From Rhizobium altiplani (GTDB lineage Bacteria; Pseudomonadota; Alphaproteobacteria; Rhizobiales; Rhizobiaceae): DNA of 45,794 nt. Below are positions 1-8,558 of the stretch, piece by piece; position 1 is the stretch's first letter, and every line of letters starts with the position of its first letter. A program made the translations under genes and the position numbers. Where the stretch lies: positions 1 through 45,794 of the forward strand of contig NZ_LNCD01000026.1 of NCBI RefSeq assembly GCF_001542405.1. Direction: 5' to 3'. The notes under the pieces were generated by a model. The model had not been told where the DNA came from. It saw nothing but the letters and a program-made list of their open reading frames with translations, and did not search any database.

Positions 1-1101
1 CAGAACCAGAGTGATGATCTCTCAGGCGACCGCTCGTCTATTCAACTTGAGAAGTATCTGGAATTAGATCCCAATAAAGATGGGAAGTTAACAGCCGACG
101 AGCTTCAGGAACTCGCAACAGCAGCTTTCGCCTATTTCGACAAAGACGGTGACGGTCTCCTATCCCCAACAGAAAAACGCGAACTTCAAGCGCGGAGCGA
201 GATGATCACCCGTGCAGATAGCTTGGAGCGGCAGTGTCGGTTGCCGAAAGCTACAGCACGACAGAAAGTGTACCTGATCACTGCCTATGAAGGAGGCACT
301 CTTTCGAACGTCTCCATTGTTGGCCAGGATGAAGTAACCGAAATCGCAACCATCGAGATCGCGGCTGGTTCTGAGCCGATCTATTTGGCAGTATCGTCCT
401 TTACCCCAATGATCTGGCGTTTGACCGGGCACGTCGAGCGAGTAACAACCTTCTATGGTACAGGATGGACTGGGGTTGGCGTCACGGGCGTCCCCAAGGA
501 TGTCGTCACGCTCGTCTCGGATCGAGAATGCAGTCGTCGCTTTGAAGGCAAGAGCGGAAGCGCAACAACGCGCCAATTTCTACAGGCGCTAACGTCTTTG
601 ATCGGTCACGATATCGATGGCATGATTTCACGCTATACTTCGTTCAGTATGGCCCTTCCTTCTGATTTCCGAGCGGTCACCGATGAAGTCGAGGACGGTC
701 GGTCTGCGAAAAAGCCTGACTTCAGCCTCGATGGACTTCCGTCACAAGACGGCATCATGCAATTCAAGCAAACTCTTGCCAATCTTAGGAGTTTCAGCCC
801 TGGTGGCGTCGTGAATATCGATGCCAAAGACGTTATCGCCACTCGCATCGCCGAGCCGTACCGGATCCTTCCGCAACAAGCGGGATTGCTGCAGCTCTTG
901 CAGAACGGGTCTCTCGTTGAACGGGGCCGGGAAACATATGTGGCGATGCGGGCTTTTGCACACTATCCTGCTGGTCTCGCAGGTGGCCACTCGGTTACTT
1001 TCCAGTTTCCCGAAGGAATGAAACTGCCCGAGGGAAGGCCCGGTCATTCAGAGGTGTATGTCGGCAAAACGAAACAGCTGCCGACGGTCCTTCGACAGTA
1101 G
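1..1101 (+). CDS. EF-hand calcium-binding protein, 5' end outside window
   Basis: The reading frame is open from base 1, so the gene starts upstream and an internal ATG at 202 is not the true start. Two canonical EF-hand loops lie at the visible N-terminus: DPNKDGKLTADE (bases 67-102) and DKDGDGLLSPTE (139-174). Both carry acidic or polar residues at loop positions 1, 3, 5, 9 and an invariant Glu at 12, so Ca2+ binding is well supported. The roughly 300 residues that follow match no family I recognise. They look like a mixed alpha/beta globular domain without obvious membrane segments. Bacterial EF-hand proteins of this layout are often exported, but any signal peptide would be outside the window. 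The stop is at 1099-1101, with no downstream partner close by. Confidence 0.8.
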   Translation, partial: QNQSDDLSGDRSSIQLEKYLELDPNKDGKLTADELQELATAAFAYFDKDGDGLLSPTEKRELQARSEMITRADSLERQCRLPKATARQKVYLITAYEGGTLSNVSIVGQDEVTEIATIEIAAGSEPIYLAVSSFTPMIWRLTGHVERVTTFYGTGWTGVGVTGVPKDVVTLVSDRECSRRFEGKSGSATTRQFLQALTSLIGHDIDGMISRYTSFSMALPSDFRAVTDEVEDGRSAKKPDFSLDGLPSQDGIMQFKQTLANLRSFSPGGVVNIDAKDVIATRIAEPYRILPQQAGLLQLLQNGSLVERGRETYVAMRAFAHYPAGLAGGHSVTFQFPEGMKLPEGRPGHSEVYVGKTKQLPTVLRQ

Positions 1102-1852
1102 TCATTGCGCCGCCCAGATGATCGACTACGATCGGCCCTATCGCTCGCCCCAATGTCATCCCAGTGCGATAGTGTTTCCGTTGCAATGGGTCTACGTTCC
1201 CCAAGTTCGTGTGCAAACCTGTCGTGATGCACTTTGCAACTTCAAAGAGCAGGTCGGACGCGCTACCTTTCGGCATCTCCGACGAGTTGAGATGTAGATG
1301 CCTCGATATGTTTCTATCTCTGACGCGGCAGGCGTTTTGGCCAAGGCCGAACGCGTCTTGGTCATTGGTTGCTCGGGGGGAGGATAGACGACATTATCTG
1401 CGAAGGTCGCGCAACGGTCTTCCCGTTATCAACCTCATCACGCGGGTTCTTCAATATAAGCGGGTGAGCGCCGGGCGCCCGGCTTGGTCTGACGAAGGTC
1501 GCGCAAGCGTCCTGCGCATGGGCCATCGTGCAAATTGATTTAAACAAGGCAAATCGCGTCGAAATTTGATGATCGCCGCGTGGCGACGTCGCCGAATGAC
1601 CGCGAAATGAAACCGCAGACCCGTGTTCCATAGGGTCATTCGGAGATTGTTTCGCGTATTGAACTTTCGCTTACATCGAATGCTCGTAATGCTAGAATGA
1701 CGCCGGCGCGCGCAAGGATAGCAAGTACTGAAAAGAACGGATGGTGACGAAACGATGGCGTTCAGCAACTTGACAAATGCTCGCATAGCTTGAATCCGTA
1801 GGGCGATTTTGACGCACCAGCCACGTGCAAGCAACAACTTGTTAATTCGGAT
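1102..1852. other. gene-less stretch between EF-hand gene and toxin-antitoxin module
   Basis: About 750 bases with only short overlapping frames in several phases, none with convincing protein character or a ribosome-binding site. No transposon end, tRNA or clear terminator was recognised. It probably marks a junction between the EF-hand gene and the AT-richer module that follows. Confidence 0.5.
1833..1843. promoter_or_regulatory. short palindrome before toxin-antitoxin operon (possible operator)
   Basis: AACAA-C-TTGTT is a perfect short palindrome ending 9 bases before the first possible ATG of the putative toxin gene. XRE-type antitoxins commonly autoregulate by binding palindromes at such positions. 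The element is short, so chance occurrence cannot be excluded. Confidence 0.25.
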
Positions 1853-2344
1853 GTGTTGACATATATGGCAACCATAGAGAAACTTGTAGAAGATGAGGTC
1901 TTAATCAAGATCGATGTCCTTGATGATGCCACGCTGGAAAAGAGGAAGATCTACATTTTCCCGGAAGTTCGACAGTGGTTTCAGGATGTGCTTCCAACAT
2001 TGAAAGCTTTCCACGAAGAGGACATCGCTCCGATTAATCAAGTTTGGTCACTCTTTGAAACGTTTTTGACCGGTCATGAATTAGAAGAAGGTGAAGAATA
2101 CCGGCTCATGCGGCCGATTGAGAACGACGTCTACGAGTTAAAGAGTCCGGACACTCGATTCTATGGATGGTTTGTACGTGCTGGCATTTTTGTCGTAGTT
2201 CGTGCGGATTCTATGGAGCGTGTTCACACCTACGACCTAGCCTCTGGCTATAGAGGCGAGGTTGAAAGAGCGAGAGAAGGGATCGACCTCGATCCGCCAA
2301 AATACGTAGTGGGAGCGAAGAAGAAACATGTCTTTTCGACTTAA
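1853..2344 (+). CDS. putative RelE/HigB-type toxin
   Basis: A protein of 163 residues. Its C-terminal half (about 90-150) resembles the RelE/HigB-type fold of ribosome-dependent mRNA interferases: a YELKSPDTRFYGWFV-like strand, then a hydrophobic strand and a basic tail ending near GAKKKH. The N-terminal 70 residues are acidic and specific to this subgroup. An alternative start at 1865 (MATIEKL) is equally plausible; neither has a strong ribosome-binding site. The gene overlaps the next one, an XRE-type HTH protein, by 17 bases. That is the usual order for higBA-like modules (toxin first). Codon use is more AT-rich than in the creatine and groEL regions, suggesting horizontal acquisition. The toxin role rests mainly on gene order and partial motif likeness. 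Confidence 0.6.
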   Translation: MLTYMATIEKLVEDEVLIKIDVLDDATLEKRKIYIFPEVRQWFQDVLPTLKAFHEEDIAPINQVWSLFETFLTGHELEEGEEYRLMRPIENDVYELKSPDTRFYGWFVRAGIFVVVRADSMERVHTYDLASGYRGEVERAREGIDLDPPKYVVGAKKKHVFST

Positions 2345-2738
2345 AATAGACCCTCGCGAAGCGGCTAGTACCACATTGATAAGTCGAACCGCGCGAGAAT
2401 TGCGCAAGGCGTTAAACGTCAGGAAGGCGCATGATGGCATGACGCAGGCGGATGTTGCCGAGGTTCTTGGGACGGACAAAGCAACTCTAACAAAATGCCT
2501 GAGTGGCTTTCGAAACATTACGTTGAAAACACTTTCTGACATTGCTTGGGCTCTCGGCGGTGAGGTCGAAATCAACGTCAAGATGTCGAACTTAAAAAAA
2601 GGCGCAGAGATCGTTGATTTCGCTGCCTTTAGCGGGATGAAGGGAAATACATTTATTTCCTCGACAACAACTGAGGCGCCGGCAGCAAAGCAGGAAGCGG
2701 CCGCCGTGCAAACAGCGGTTTTGAAGTATGCGAGGTAA
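2328..2738 (+). CDS. XRE-family HTH protein, putative antitoxin
   Basis: 136 residues. A helix-turn-helix of Cro/CI (XRE) type is visible at about residues 36-70: MTQADVAEVLGTDKATLTK followed by LKTLSDIAWALGGEVEI, the typical recognition-helix and C-terminal-helix pattern of HigA-like antitoxins. The N-terminal part (RTARELRKALN) is helical. A low-complexity, alanine-rich tail follows from about residue 110. The gene overlaps the putative toxin by 17 bases upstream and the DUF6941-like gene by 11 bases downstream, so the three are almost certainly one transcript with coupled translation. Likely roles are neutralising the toxin and repressing the operon promoter. Confidence 0.7.
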   Translation: MSFRLKIDPREAASTTLISRTARELRKALNVRKAHDGMTQADVAEVLGTDKATLTKCLSGFRNITLKTLSDIAWALGGEVEINVKMSNLKKGAEIVDFAAFSGMKGNTFISSTTTEAPAAKQEAAAVQTAVLKYAR

Positions 2739-3111
2739 TGTAGTCTTTTGCGATGATGTGCGGGTCGAGGCGAGCGGAAAGCACATACTTGTCGGCGTCT
2801 ATCCAAATGGGTTGGCGTTCACCGGCGGGTTCCCCGCGCTTATACGCATAGTGGTATGGCTTCAAATGGCCGATCTGCCCGGCGGAAAGCACAACGTCGA
2901 TTTCTTCCTTCGTGGTCCAGGATCGTCCGACAACGATGTTCATCATGGCGGAGAAGTGGATATAACGGCTCCGTGGCTCCCATTAACGTTCTCTATGGGA
3001 CCTTTCGACGTGCCTGTGCCCGCCTCGGGAGATATTGTCGCATTTATCTCGATCGATGGTGGACCGTTAGAGAAGATCGGGGCTTTGAACGTCGCCCCCC
3101 CACTTCGCTGA
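2728..3111 (+). CDS. DUF6941-like protein, third gene of the toxin-antitoxin operon
   Basis: 127 residues opening with the FCDDVRVE...GKHILVGVYPNG pattern that I associate with the DUF6941 family, whose function is unknown. The rest is rich in beta-strand-like segments with several Gly/Pro turns, suggesting a small beta-sandwich. No signal peptide or membrane segment is seen. The start lies inside the antitoxin gene (11-base overlap), so the protein should be made in step with the antitoxin. A third gene locked by overlap to a toxin-antitoxin pair could be a modulator, chaperone or additional effector; nothing in the sequence decides between these. The family assignment is from memory of the N-terminal motif. 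Confidence 0.6.
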   Translation: MRGNVVFCDDVRVEASGKHILVGVYPNGLAFTGGFPALIRIVVWLQMADLPGGKHNVDFFLRGPGSSDNDVHHGGEVDITAPWLPLTFSMGPFDVPVPASGDIVAFISIDGGPLEKIGALNVAPPLR

Positions 3112-4067
3112 AACTCATCAGTCCGTTGGGTGTGAACCAACAGAACATCTGGACGCACCGTCTGCTAATTTCATTGCCTTGATCGCCGGGGCGGGTCGCC
3201 GGGGGGATTCATCGGACTCGGGACCGGCATGCAAGGGAACGGCGTGGGTAGTCTTGTTTTAGTTTCCGGGTATGAAACTTTCAGGGGCCGAAACAACCCC
3301 GCCAGAACCGCCGGCAAACCCGGGTTATCCTCGATTGAACGGCGCTTCTGCCCGACGATCGGCATTTTTGTGGTATCTAATTACCTACGTGCTATCCTCA
3401 CCCTGCCGTGAAGGGCAGTGTAACCCGCGCTGCATTGTGTTCTATCCCGAGCCCTTCCGAACCCGAGGAGGGCATCGAGGGGCCGATGTCAACATACTCC
3501 CGACTCGTGGTTGCGACGGCCCCGTGCACGGTTTTCGATGGGACTCACATGACAAAAGAAGCCGCCCAGATCAGCGCAACTTTACTATTGTTTGTTGCGA
3601 TGAGCTGTTCTGGACCACGCGAGGATGGCCGCTCTGGGCGAGAGCGCGTGGCGGTTGGTGGTTTTCGTCGTTCTCACATACCTGGTCCCAGGGACTGGCC
3701 CGTCGATGAGGAGGCACACAGGATGGATCACCCGGTCACTCGCCAAAGAACATCGTCAATGTCCCAGGTGACATGTGCCCCGATCACCACCGTTGGCGGG
3801 GTGGTATCGACGTCTTGCTCGAGCGGTCGGACGGTGACCACCGGATCGTAACGCTGCTCCTGGTGCGGCGCTTACCGAAGATCGTCGAACGAGAGGCATC
3901 TCCCGCCCTCGGTCACCATAAGCAAACCTCATATGGCCATGACGCGTACTTATTTGCGTGGCGGGAGGCTCCCGCATACCCTTATCGAGAGGGCATTGCG
4001 AGCATTCGGCCAATCGGTGCAGCCATCGCAAATCTCCCTCGGGAACAAGGCAAAACGGGAGCAGCTG
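3112..4067. other. gene-less stretch upstream of the GlxA-type regulator
   Basis: Nearly 1 kb with several competing short frames on both strands and no convincing gene. A minus-strand segment near 3720-3840 has protein-like character (PTVVIGAHVTWDIDD) but no intact frame or start, so it may be a relic. No repeat or terminator with confidence. Confidence 0.45.
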
Positions 4068-5117
4068 ATGTGGCGAGGCCACGATAGACCCGAGCCTGGC
4101 ACCTTTCCAAGCCGGGCAGCAGGACAAACACAGTCGAAGTTCAAAGTCGGTTTTATCCTGGCACGGTCGTTTACGCTCTCCGCGTTCTCCTTGTTCGTGG
4201 ATACATTGAGATTGGCGGGCGATGAATTGGACAGGTCGCGCCGACTGCGCGCCGATTGGGAGGTTCTTGCCAATACCCGGCATCTCATTCGATCGAGCTG
4301 CGGAGTGAGCGTTGCGCCGACATCGGATCTTGTCGCACCTGAACGCTTTGACGTCATTGTCGTCGTCGGTGGGCTGCTCGGAACCGATCAGTCCTGCGAC
4401 GCGGAGGCTCTTGCCTATCTCAAGCAGGCGGCAAAGGCACGTGTCCCCCTGATTGGACTATGCACCGGAACATTCATGCTCGCAGAGGCTGGCCTCATGG
4501 GCGCGCATCATAACTGCGTCAGCTGGTTGCATGTCGATGAATTCCGCGACCGCTTCCCGCATCTTCGCGTTCGCGCCGATCGGCTCTTCAATTTTGACGG
4601 AAGAAGGGGCTCGTGCGCCGGCGGAAGCAGTGCAGCGGATCTGGCTGCGTTCCTGGTGCGATCGCGGATTGGCCCTGCCGCGGCGCAGAACGCACTCGAC
4701 GTGCTTCAGATAAATCACGCGAGACATTTTACGGACGCCCAGGCTCGTCTGCCGATCCGTCAGCTTACTGGCGACGGCACCATCGATAACCGCGTCAACG
4801 CCGTCCTGCTGACGATGGAGCAGAACCTCGTTGCTCCGAAAACAATCGAACAGCTCGCCGCCAGCGTAAGCGTCTCTCGCCGGCAGCTCGAACGCTTGTT
4901 CCGGACCATATTGGGGATGTCCCCTGCCCGTGCATATAGCGAGCTGCGCCTCAGACGCGCACACTACCTTCTCATCAATACAGATCGGCGAATAGTGGAC
5001 ATTGCGATTGATGTCGGTTTCGACAACGCATCGCATTTCTCCCGCGCGTTCAGGAAGATCCATGGGAGGAGCCCGACAGCTCTGCGGATCGACGGAGAAA
5101 CCGTTCCATCAGTGTGA
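4068..5117 (+). CDS. GlxA-type (DJ-1/PfpI + AraC) transcriptional regulator
   Basis: 349 residues from ATG 4068, preceded by GGGAGCAG; a longer in-frame start at 3933 adds residues with no family likeness. The N-terminal half is a class-I glutamine amidotransferase-like (DJ-1/PfpI) sensor domain: FKVGFILARSFTLSAFSLF opens it and the elbow segment LIGLCTGTFMLAEAG sits near residue 130. The C-terminal about 100 residues are an AraC double HTH (AASVSVSRRQLERLF and IVDIAIDVGFDNASHFSRAF). This GATase-AraC architecture is known for regulators of glycine betaine, carnitine, sarcosine and creatine catabolism in Pseudomonas. The gene lies 277 bases upstream of creatinase on the same strand, so activation of the creatine genes is a sensible inference but not shown. 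Confidence 0.85.
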   Translation: MWRGHDRPEPGTFPSRAAGQTQSKFKVGFILARSFTLSAFSLFVDTLRLAGDELDRSRRLRADWEVLANTRHLIRSSCGVSVAPTSDLVAPERFDVIVVVGGLLGTDQSCDAEALAYLKQAAKARVPLIGLCTGTFMLAEAGLMGAHHNCVSWLHVDEFRDRFPHLRVRADRLFNFDGRRGSCAGGSSAADLAAFLVRSRIGPAAAQNALDVLQINHARHFTDAQARLPIRQLTGDGTIDNRVNAVLLTMEQNLVAPKTIEQLAASVSVSRRQLERLFRTILGMSPARAYSELRLRRAHYLLINTDRRIVDIAIDVGFDNASHFSRAFRKIHGRSPTALRIDGETVPSV

Positions 5118-5394
5118 TCCTGCAGCCTACGAGCTGAAGGGTGACGTGGGCCGGAGGGCGACCAGGATGCCGACATGATCCGTGCTGACGAAGCAACCAG
5201 CCCTCTGTCGTCGTTCGCCCCGGTATCCCTCACGATGCTCTCCATCACCCTTCTGCCGCAGGGGCAATACGCGCGACGGCCGTTGCGGTCACTTTCGATA
5301 AGCATCGGTTATTCCTGTATCAGGTGAATAAATTTCTGTAATGTCATTCGCGTCGATAAGTTCGGACTGCTCATCCAATCAGGAGGAATTTCCG

Positions 5395-6609
5395 ATGACC
5401 GACGACATGCTTCACGTGATGAAATGGCACAATGGCGCGAAGGAGTTCTCGCCATTTTCCGACGAGGAAATGGCCCGGCGCCAGAAGGGCCTGCGCGACT
5501 GGATGGCGAAGAACGACGTCGATGCCGCGCTCCTCACCTCCTACCATTGCATCAATTATTACTCCGGTTGGCTTTACTGCTACTTCGGCCGCAAGTACGG
5601 CATGGTCATCGACCACGAGAATGCGACAACGATTTCAGCCGGCATCGATGGCGGCCAGCCCTGGCGTCGAAGCTATGGCGACAACATTACCTATACGGAC
5701 TGGCGGCGGGACAACTTCTACCGCGCCGCACGGCAACTGACGCGGGGTGCCAGGCGCATCGGCATCGAATTCGACCACGTCAACCTCGAATACCGACGAC
5801 AGTTGGAAGAGGCACTTCCCGGTGTCGAGTTCGTCGATATCGCCCAGCCCTCGATGTGGATGCGTTCGATCAAGTCGCTGGAAGAGCAGAAACTCATCCG
5901 GGAGGGCGCAAGGATCTGTGATGTTGGTGGCGCGGCCTGTGTCGCCGCCGTCAGCGCGGGCGTACCCGAACACGAAGTTGCAATCGCCACGACAAACGCA
6001 ATGGTCCGCGAGATCGCCAAGTCGTTTCCCTTTGTCGAACTGATGGATACCTGGACCTGGTTCCAGTCAGGGATCAACACGGACGGCGCCCACAATCCGG
6101 TCACGAACCGCAAGGTCCAGTCGGGCGACATCCTGTCACTGAATACGTTTCCGATGATCTTCGGCTATTACACGGCACTCGAACGCACCCTCTTTTGCGA
6201 CCACGTCGATGACACGAGCCTCGATATCTGGGAGAAGAATGTTGCCGTTCACCGCCGCGGCCTCGAGCTCATAAAGCCGGGCGCGCGCTGCAGGGATATC
6301 GCGCTAGAACTCAATGACATGTACCGCGAATGGGACCTGCTGAAATACCGCTCCTTCGGATACGGCCATTCCTTCGGTGTGCTATCCCATTATTACGGTC
6401 GCGAGGCCGGTGTCGAACTTCGCGAGGATATCGAAACGGTTTTGGAACCGGGCATGGTCGTATCCATGGAACCGATGGTCATGCTGCCAGCAGGCAAGCC
6501 AGGTGCTGGCGGCTATCGTGAGCATGACATTCTGATCATCAAGGAAGATGGGGCGGAGAACATCACCGGTTTTCCGTTCGGTCCCGAGCACAACATCATC
6601 CGCAACTGA
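5395..6609 (+). CDS. creatinase (creatine amidinohydrolase)
   Basis: 404 residues, against 403 for the Pseudomonas putida enzyme, which it matches closely along its whole length as I recall that sequence. The start at 5395 is chosen because AGGAGGAA sits 7 bases upstream; an upstream ATG at 5341 has no such site. The enzyme has the pita-bread (M24) fold but needs no metal, and hydrolyses creatine to sarcosine and urea. His233 in the motif INTDGAHNPVT corresponds to the catalytic His232. The segments YYTALERTL, GYGHSFG and VVSMEP are also typical of creatinase. It converges with creatininase across a shared terminator. No sarcosine-degrading genes are in the window, so the pathway must continue elsewhere. 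Confidence 0.95.
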   Translation: MTDDMLHVMKWHNGAKEFSPFSDEEMARRQKGLRDWMAKNDVDAALLTSYHCINYYSGWLYCYFGRKYGMVIDHENATTISAGIDGGQPWRRSYGDNITYTDWRRDNFYRAARQLTRGARRIGIEFDHVNLEYRRQLEEALPGVEFVDIAQPSMWMRSIKSLEEQKLIREGARICDVGGAACVAAVSAGVPEHEVAIATTNAMVREIAKSFPFVELMDTWTWFQSGINTDGAHNPVTNRKVQSGDILSLNTFPMIFGYYTALERTLFCDHVDDTSLDIWEKNVAVHRRGLELIKPGARCRDIALELNDMYREWDLLKYRSFGYGHSFGVLSHYYGREAGVELREDIETVLEPGMVVSMEPMVMLPAGKPGAGGYREHDILIIKEDGAENITGFPFGPEHNIIRN

Positions 6610-6633
6610 TGCCTGTCGCACACTATTGAATTG

Positions 6634-6657
6634 AAGTGGCGGGATAACCCGCCACTT
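6634..6657. terminator. bidirectional terminator between creatinase and creatininase
   Basis: Perfect 10-bp inverted repeat AAGTGGCGGG / CCCGCCACTT around a 4-base ATAA loop. T-rich sequence follows it on the plus strand and A's precede it, giving U-tracts on both transcripts. It lies between the two convergent stop codons. Confidence 0.85.
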
Positions 6658-6669
6658 TTCTCGTTTCTG

Positions 6670-7455
6670 TCAGGATGCTGAGGCAAACTCGGCTTGCAGC
6701 GCCTTCGCAATGCCTTCGACGCAGACCTGCAGCAGTATCTCACCCTTCTCGGCGGTCGCTTCCTTCGGGGAGGAAAGCGTGCCGCACACAGGTGTCCACT
6801 CGGGCTTGGCGGGATAGACATCATAGGGTGGAAAACTTGCCGGCGCATGGTCGATCGCCCGCTCGAGCGCAACCTGCTGCGGATAAAGCGCAAGCATGAG
6901 CGAAGTCTCAAGTACGCCGCCATGTTCCAGATCCCAGCCCGCAAAGCCATTCGGGTAAAGACACGCAATCGTCGCCTTGTCGACGAAGTCCCAGTAGGAA
7001 AGAACCACGATTTTCATGGTCTCGACTCCACCCCATCTCAATTCGCGCAGGGCAAGATCGATGCCCTCAATGATGAACCAGGAATTCTCGAAATGGCCGT
7101 TGACCAGGCATATGGACCGTACGCCATGACGCGCAAATTCCTTGATGACGTCCCGCAGGGCAGCCACCAGCGTAGCGCCATCAAGGCTCGTCGTGCCGGG
7201 AAGGTGATTGCCGCCGCCGGACTTCTGGTGCGACTTGTAGCCGTAGGTGAAAGGCGGAGCCACAAGGGCTCCGGTCATGCCTGCTACGCGGCGGGCGAAT
7301 TCGACCGGCAGGAGTACATCGACGTTCATCGGCATATGATGGCCATGCTGTTCCATGGAGCCGATAGGGATCAGGATTGGCACCGATCCGTCCCGCACAC
7401 GGGCATCATAATCGGGCCAGGAAAGTTCTGCGGCAAATACGGTCTGTTGAGACAT
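6670..7455 (-). CDS. creatininase (creatinine amidohydrolase)
   Basis: 261 residues, close to the 260 of the P. putida enzyme. The start at 7455 is supported by GAGGAA just upstream; a longer frame to 7530 would run into the divergent promoter region. The metal-binding residues of the family are present: Glu35, His37 and Asp46 in SMEQHGHHMPMNVD, and the NGHFEN motif near residue 120 supplying the next His and Glu. GGGNHLPGTTSLDG and HGGVLETSLMLALYP are further hallmarks. The enzyme interconverts creatinine and creatine, feeding creatinase. The gene is read divergently from the LysR regulator and convergently with creatinase, making a compact creatinine-to-sarcosine module. Confidence 0.95.
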   Translation of the reverse strand: MSQQTVFAAELSWPDYDARVRDGSVPILIPIGSMEQHGHHMPMNVDVLLPVEFARRVAGMTGALVAPPFTYGYKSHQKSGGGNHLPGTTSLDGATLVAALRDVIKEFARHGVRSICLVNGHFENSWFIIEGIDLALRELRWGGVETMKIVVLSYWDFVDKATIACLYPNGFAGWDLEHGGVLETSLMLALYPQQVALERAIDHAPASFPPYDVYPAKPEWTPVCGTLSSPKEATAEKGEILLQVCVEGIAKALQAEFASAS

Positions 7456-7554
7456 GGCAAAGTTCCTCACATGGGTCGGAAGCTTTGATTTGATCCTCGT
7501 CCCTTGATATGGGAAATTTATAATCGTCATCGCTACATAAGGAATGCAAATCCG
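7456..7554. promoter_or_regulatory. divergent promoter region, creatininase / LysR
   Basis: A 99-base gap between the divergent start codons holds an AT-rich patch, GATATGGGAAATTTATAATC (7507-7526), of the kind bound by LysR-type regulators. Divergent arrangement of a LysR gene and its target is the standard layout, so this is probably where the regulator acts. No unambiguous T-N11-A box was picked out. Confidence 0.45.
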
Positions 7555-8469
7555 ATGGGCAGTATCACGAACTTCCAGACAGACCTGTTGCGGACATTTG
7601 TCTCGGTGGTTGATCTTGGTGCCTACACCAAGGCCGGTGATGCGTTGGGCCGCACGCAGCCAGCAATCTCCTTGCAGATGCGCCGCCTGGAAGAGTTGGT
7701 TGGAGCTTCGCTATTGAAGCAGGTCGGTCGCGCGCTTGTGCTGACCTCGGAGGGCGAGATGCTGCTAAGCTACGCCCGCGAGATCCTGCGCCTGAATGAC
7801 GAAGCTGCTTCCTATTTCAATCGGTCGAAAATAGCTGGCGTGTTGCGCGTGGGTCTGCCGAACGATTATGCCGTTGCATTCCTGCAAGGCGTCATTACCG
7901 AATATACCTCCCAGCACCCCGAAATTTCCCTCGAGCTGCATTGTGGCTGGAGCGCGGAAATCCTCGAACGGTTGAATGCCGACGATCTTGATATCGTCGT
8001 TGCCATGGCCAACAGCGAACACACACAATATCTATCGCGGTCGTGGATCGAGCGCCCGATATGGGCTGCCGCCGAAAACGGAAGCCTGGACACGGTTAAG
8101 GGTATACCGCTCGCCGCCCATCCGGAGGGTTGTGCCTATCGCGCCCGCATGATCCAGGCACTCGATGCCGCCAGGGTGCGCTGGCGAATTGCCTATACCG
8201 GCCCCGGTATTGCCGGCCTCCAGAATGCTGTTGTCAATGGGCTCGGTGTCAGCGCACTCACACGCTACACGATGCTGCCCGGCATGCGCGCCCTGACGCA
8301 GGAGGACGGTTTCCCGCCTCTTGCCGAGATCCGGGTCGGATTATTTTACAAGCATCCGCGCCTGTCGGATGCCGGTATTCGGCTGGTCAATCATGTGATC
8401 GCCCGGCTTGACGAAGCCGGCGTCTCCGGCGACCCGACACGGCGTCATGTCGAGCTTGACCGCCAATAA
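7555..8469 (+). CDS. LysR-family transcriptional regulator
   Basis: 304 residues. The start at 7555 is preferred because AAGGAATGCAAATCC gives a ribosome-binding site; a frame-consistent start at 7504 adds 17 residues without homology. The N-terminal winged HTH (about residues 7-65: LLRTFVSVVDLGAYTKAGDA, then TQPAISLQMRRLEE) is a textbook LysR DNA-binding domain. A periplasmic-binding-like effector domain follows (GVLRVGLPNDYAVAFLQGV onward). It sits between divergent creatininase and the downstream ABC importer, so the ligand may be creatinine, creatine or a related guanidino compound. That ligand is an inference from context. Confidence 0.9.
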   Translation: MGSITNFQTDLLRTFVSVVDLGAYTKAGDALGRTQPAISLQMRRLEELVGASLLKQVGRALVLTSEGEMLLSYAREILRLNDEAASYFNRSKIAGVLRVGLPNDYAVAFLQGVITEYTSQHPEISLELHCGWSAEILERLNADDLDIVVAMANSEHTQYLSRSWIERPIWAAAENGSLDTVKGIPLAAHPEGCAYRARMIQALDAARVRWRIAYTGPGIAGLQNAVVNGLGVSALTRYTMLPGMRALTQEDGFPPLAEIRVGLFYKHPRLSDAGIRLVNHVIARLDEAGVSGDPTRRHVELDRQ

Positions 8470-8472
8470 GCA

Positions 8473-8512
8473 TTCCAAATGCGGAAATTATTTTAATTAA
8501 TTTTCCAAATGC
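8473..8512 (+). promoter_or_regulatory. 30-bp-spaced direct repeats upstream of ABC importer operon
   Basis: The 10-mer TTCCAAATGC occurs at 8473-8482 and 8503-8512, exactly 30 bp apart (about three helical turns), flanking a very AT-rich core. They lie between the LysR gene and the binding-protein gene. Same-face repeats of this kind suit binding of a multimeric regulator such as the neighbouring LysR or the GlxA-type protein. Confidence 0.5.
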
Positions 8513-8558
8513 ATCGGCGCTGCATAGCCTTTTGCCAACAACAGCAAAGGGGAATGCA

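Noticed and set aside
995..1276. Minus-strand frame overlapping the end of the EF-hand gene
   Set aside because: It overlaps a well-supported gene on the other strand, has no ribosome-binding site and no family likeness.
3272..3851. Two overlapping plus-strand frames of about 145 residues
   Set aside because: Compositional bias (Arg, Ser, Pro rich) and lack of any motif or ribosome-binding site; typical of non-coding high-GC DNA.
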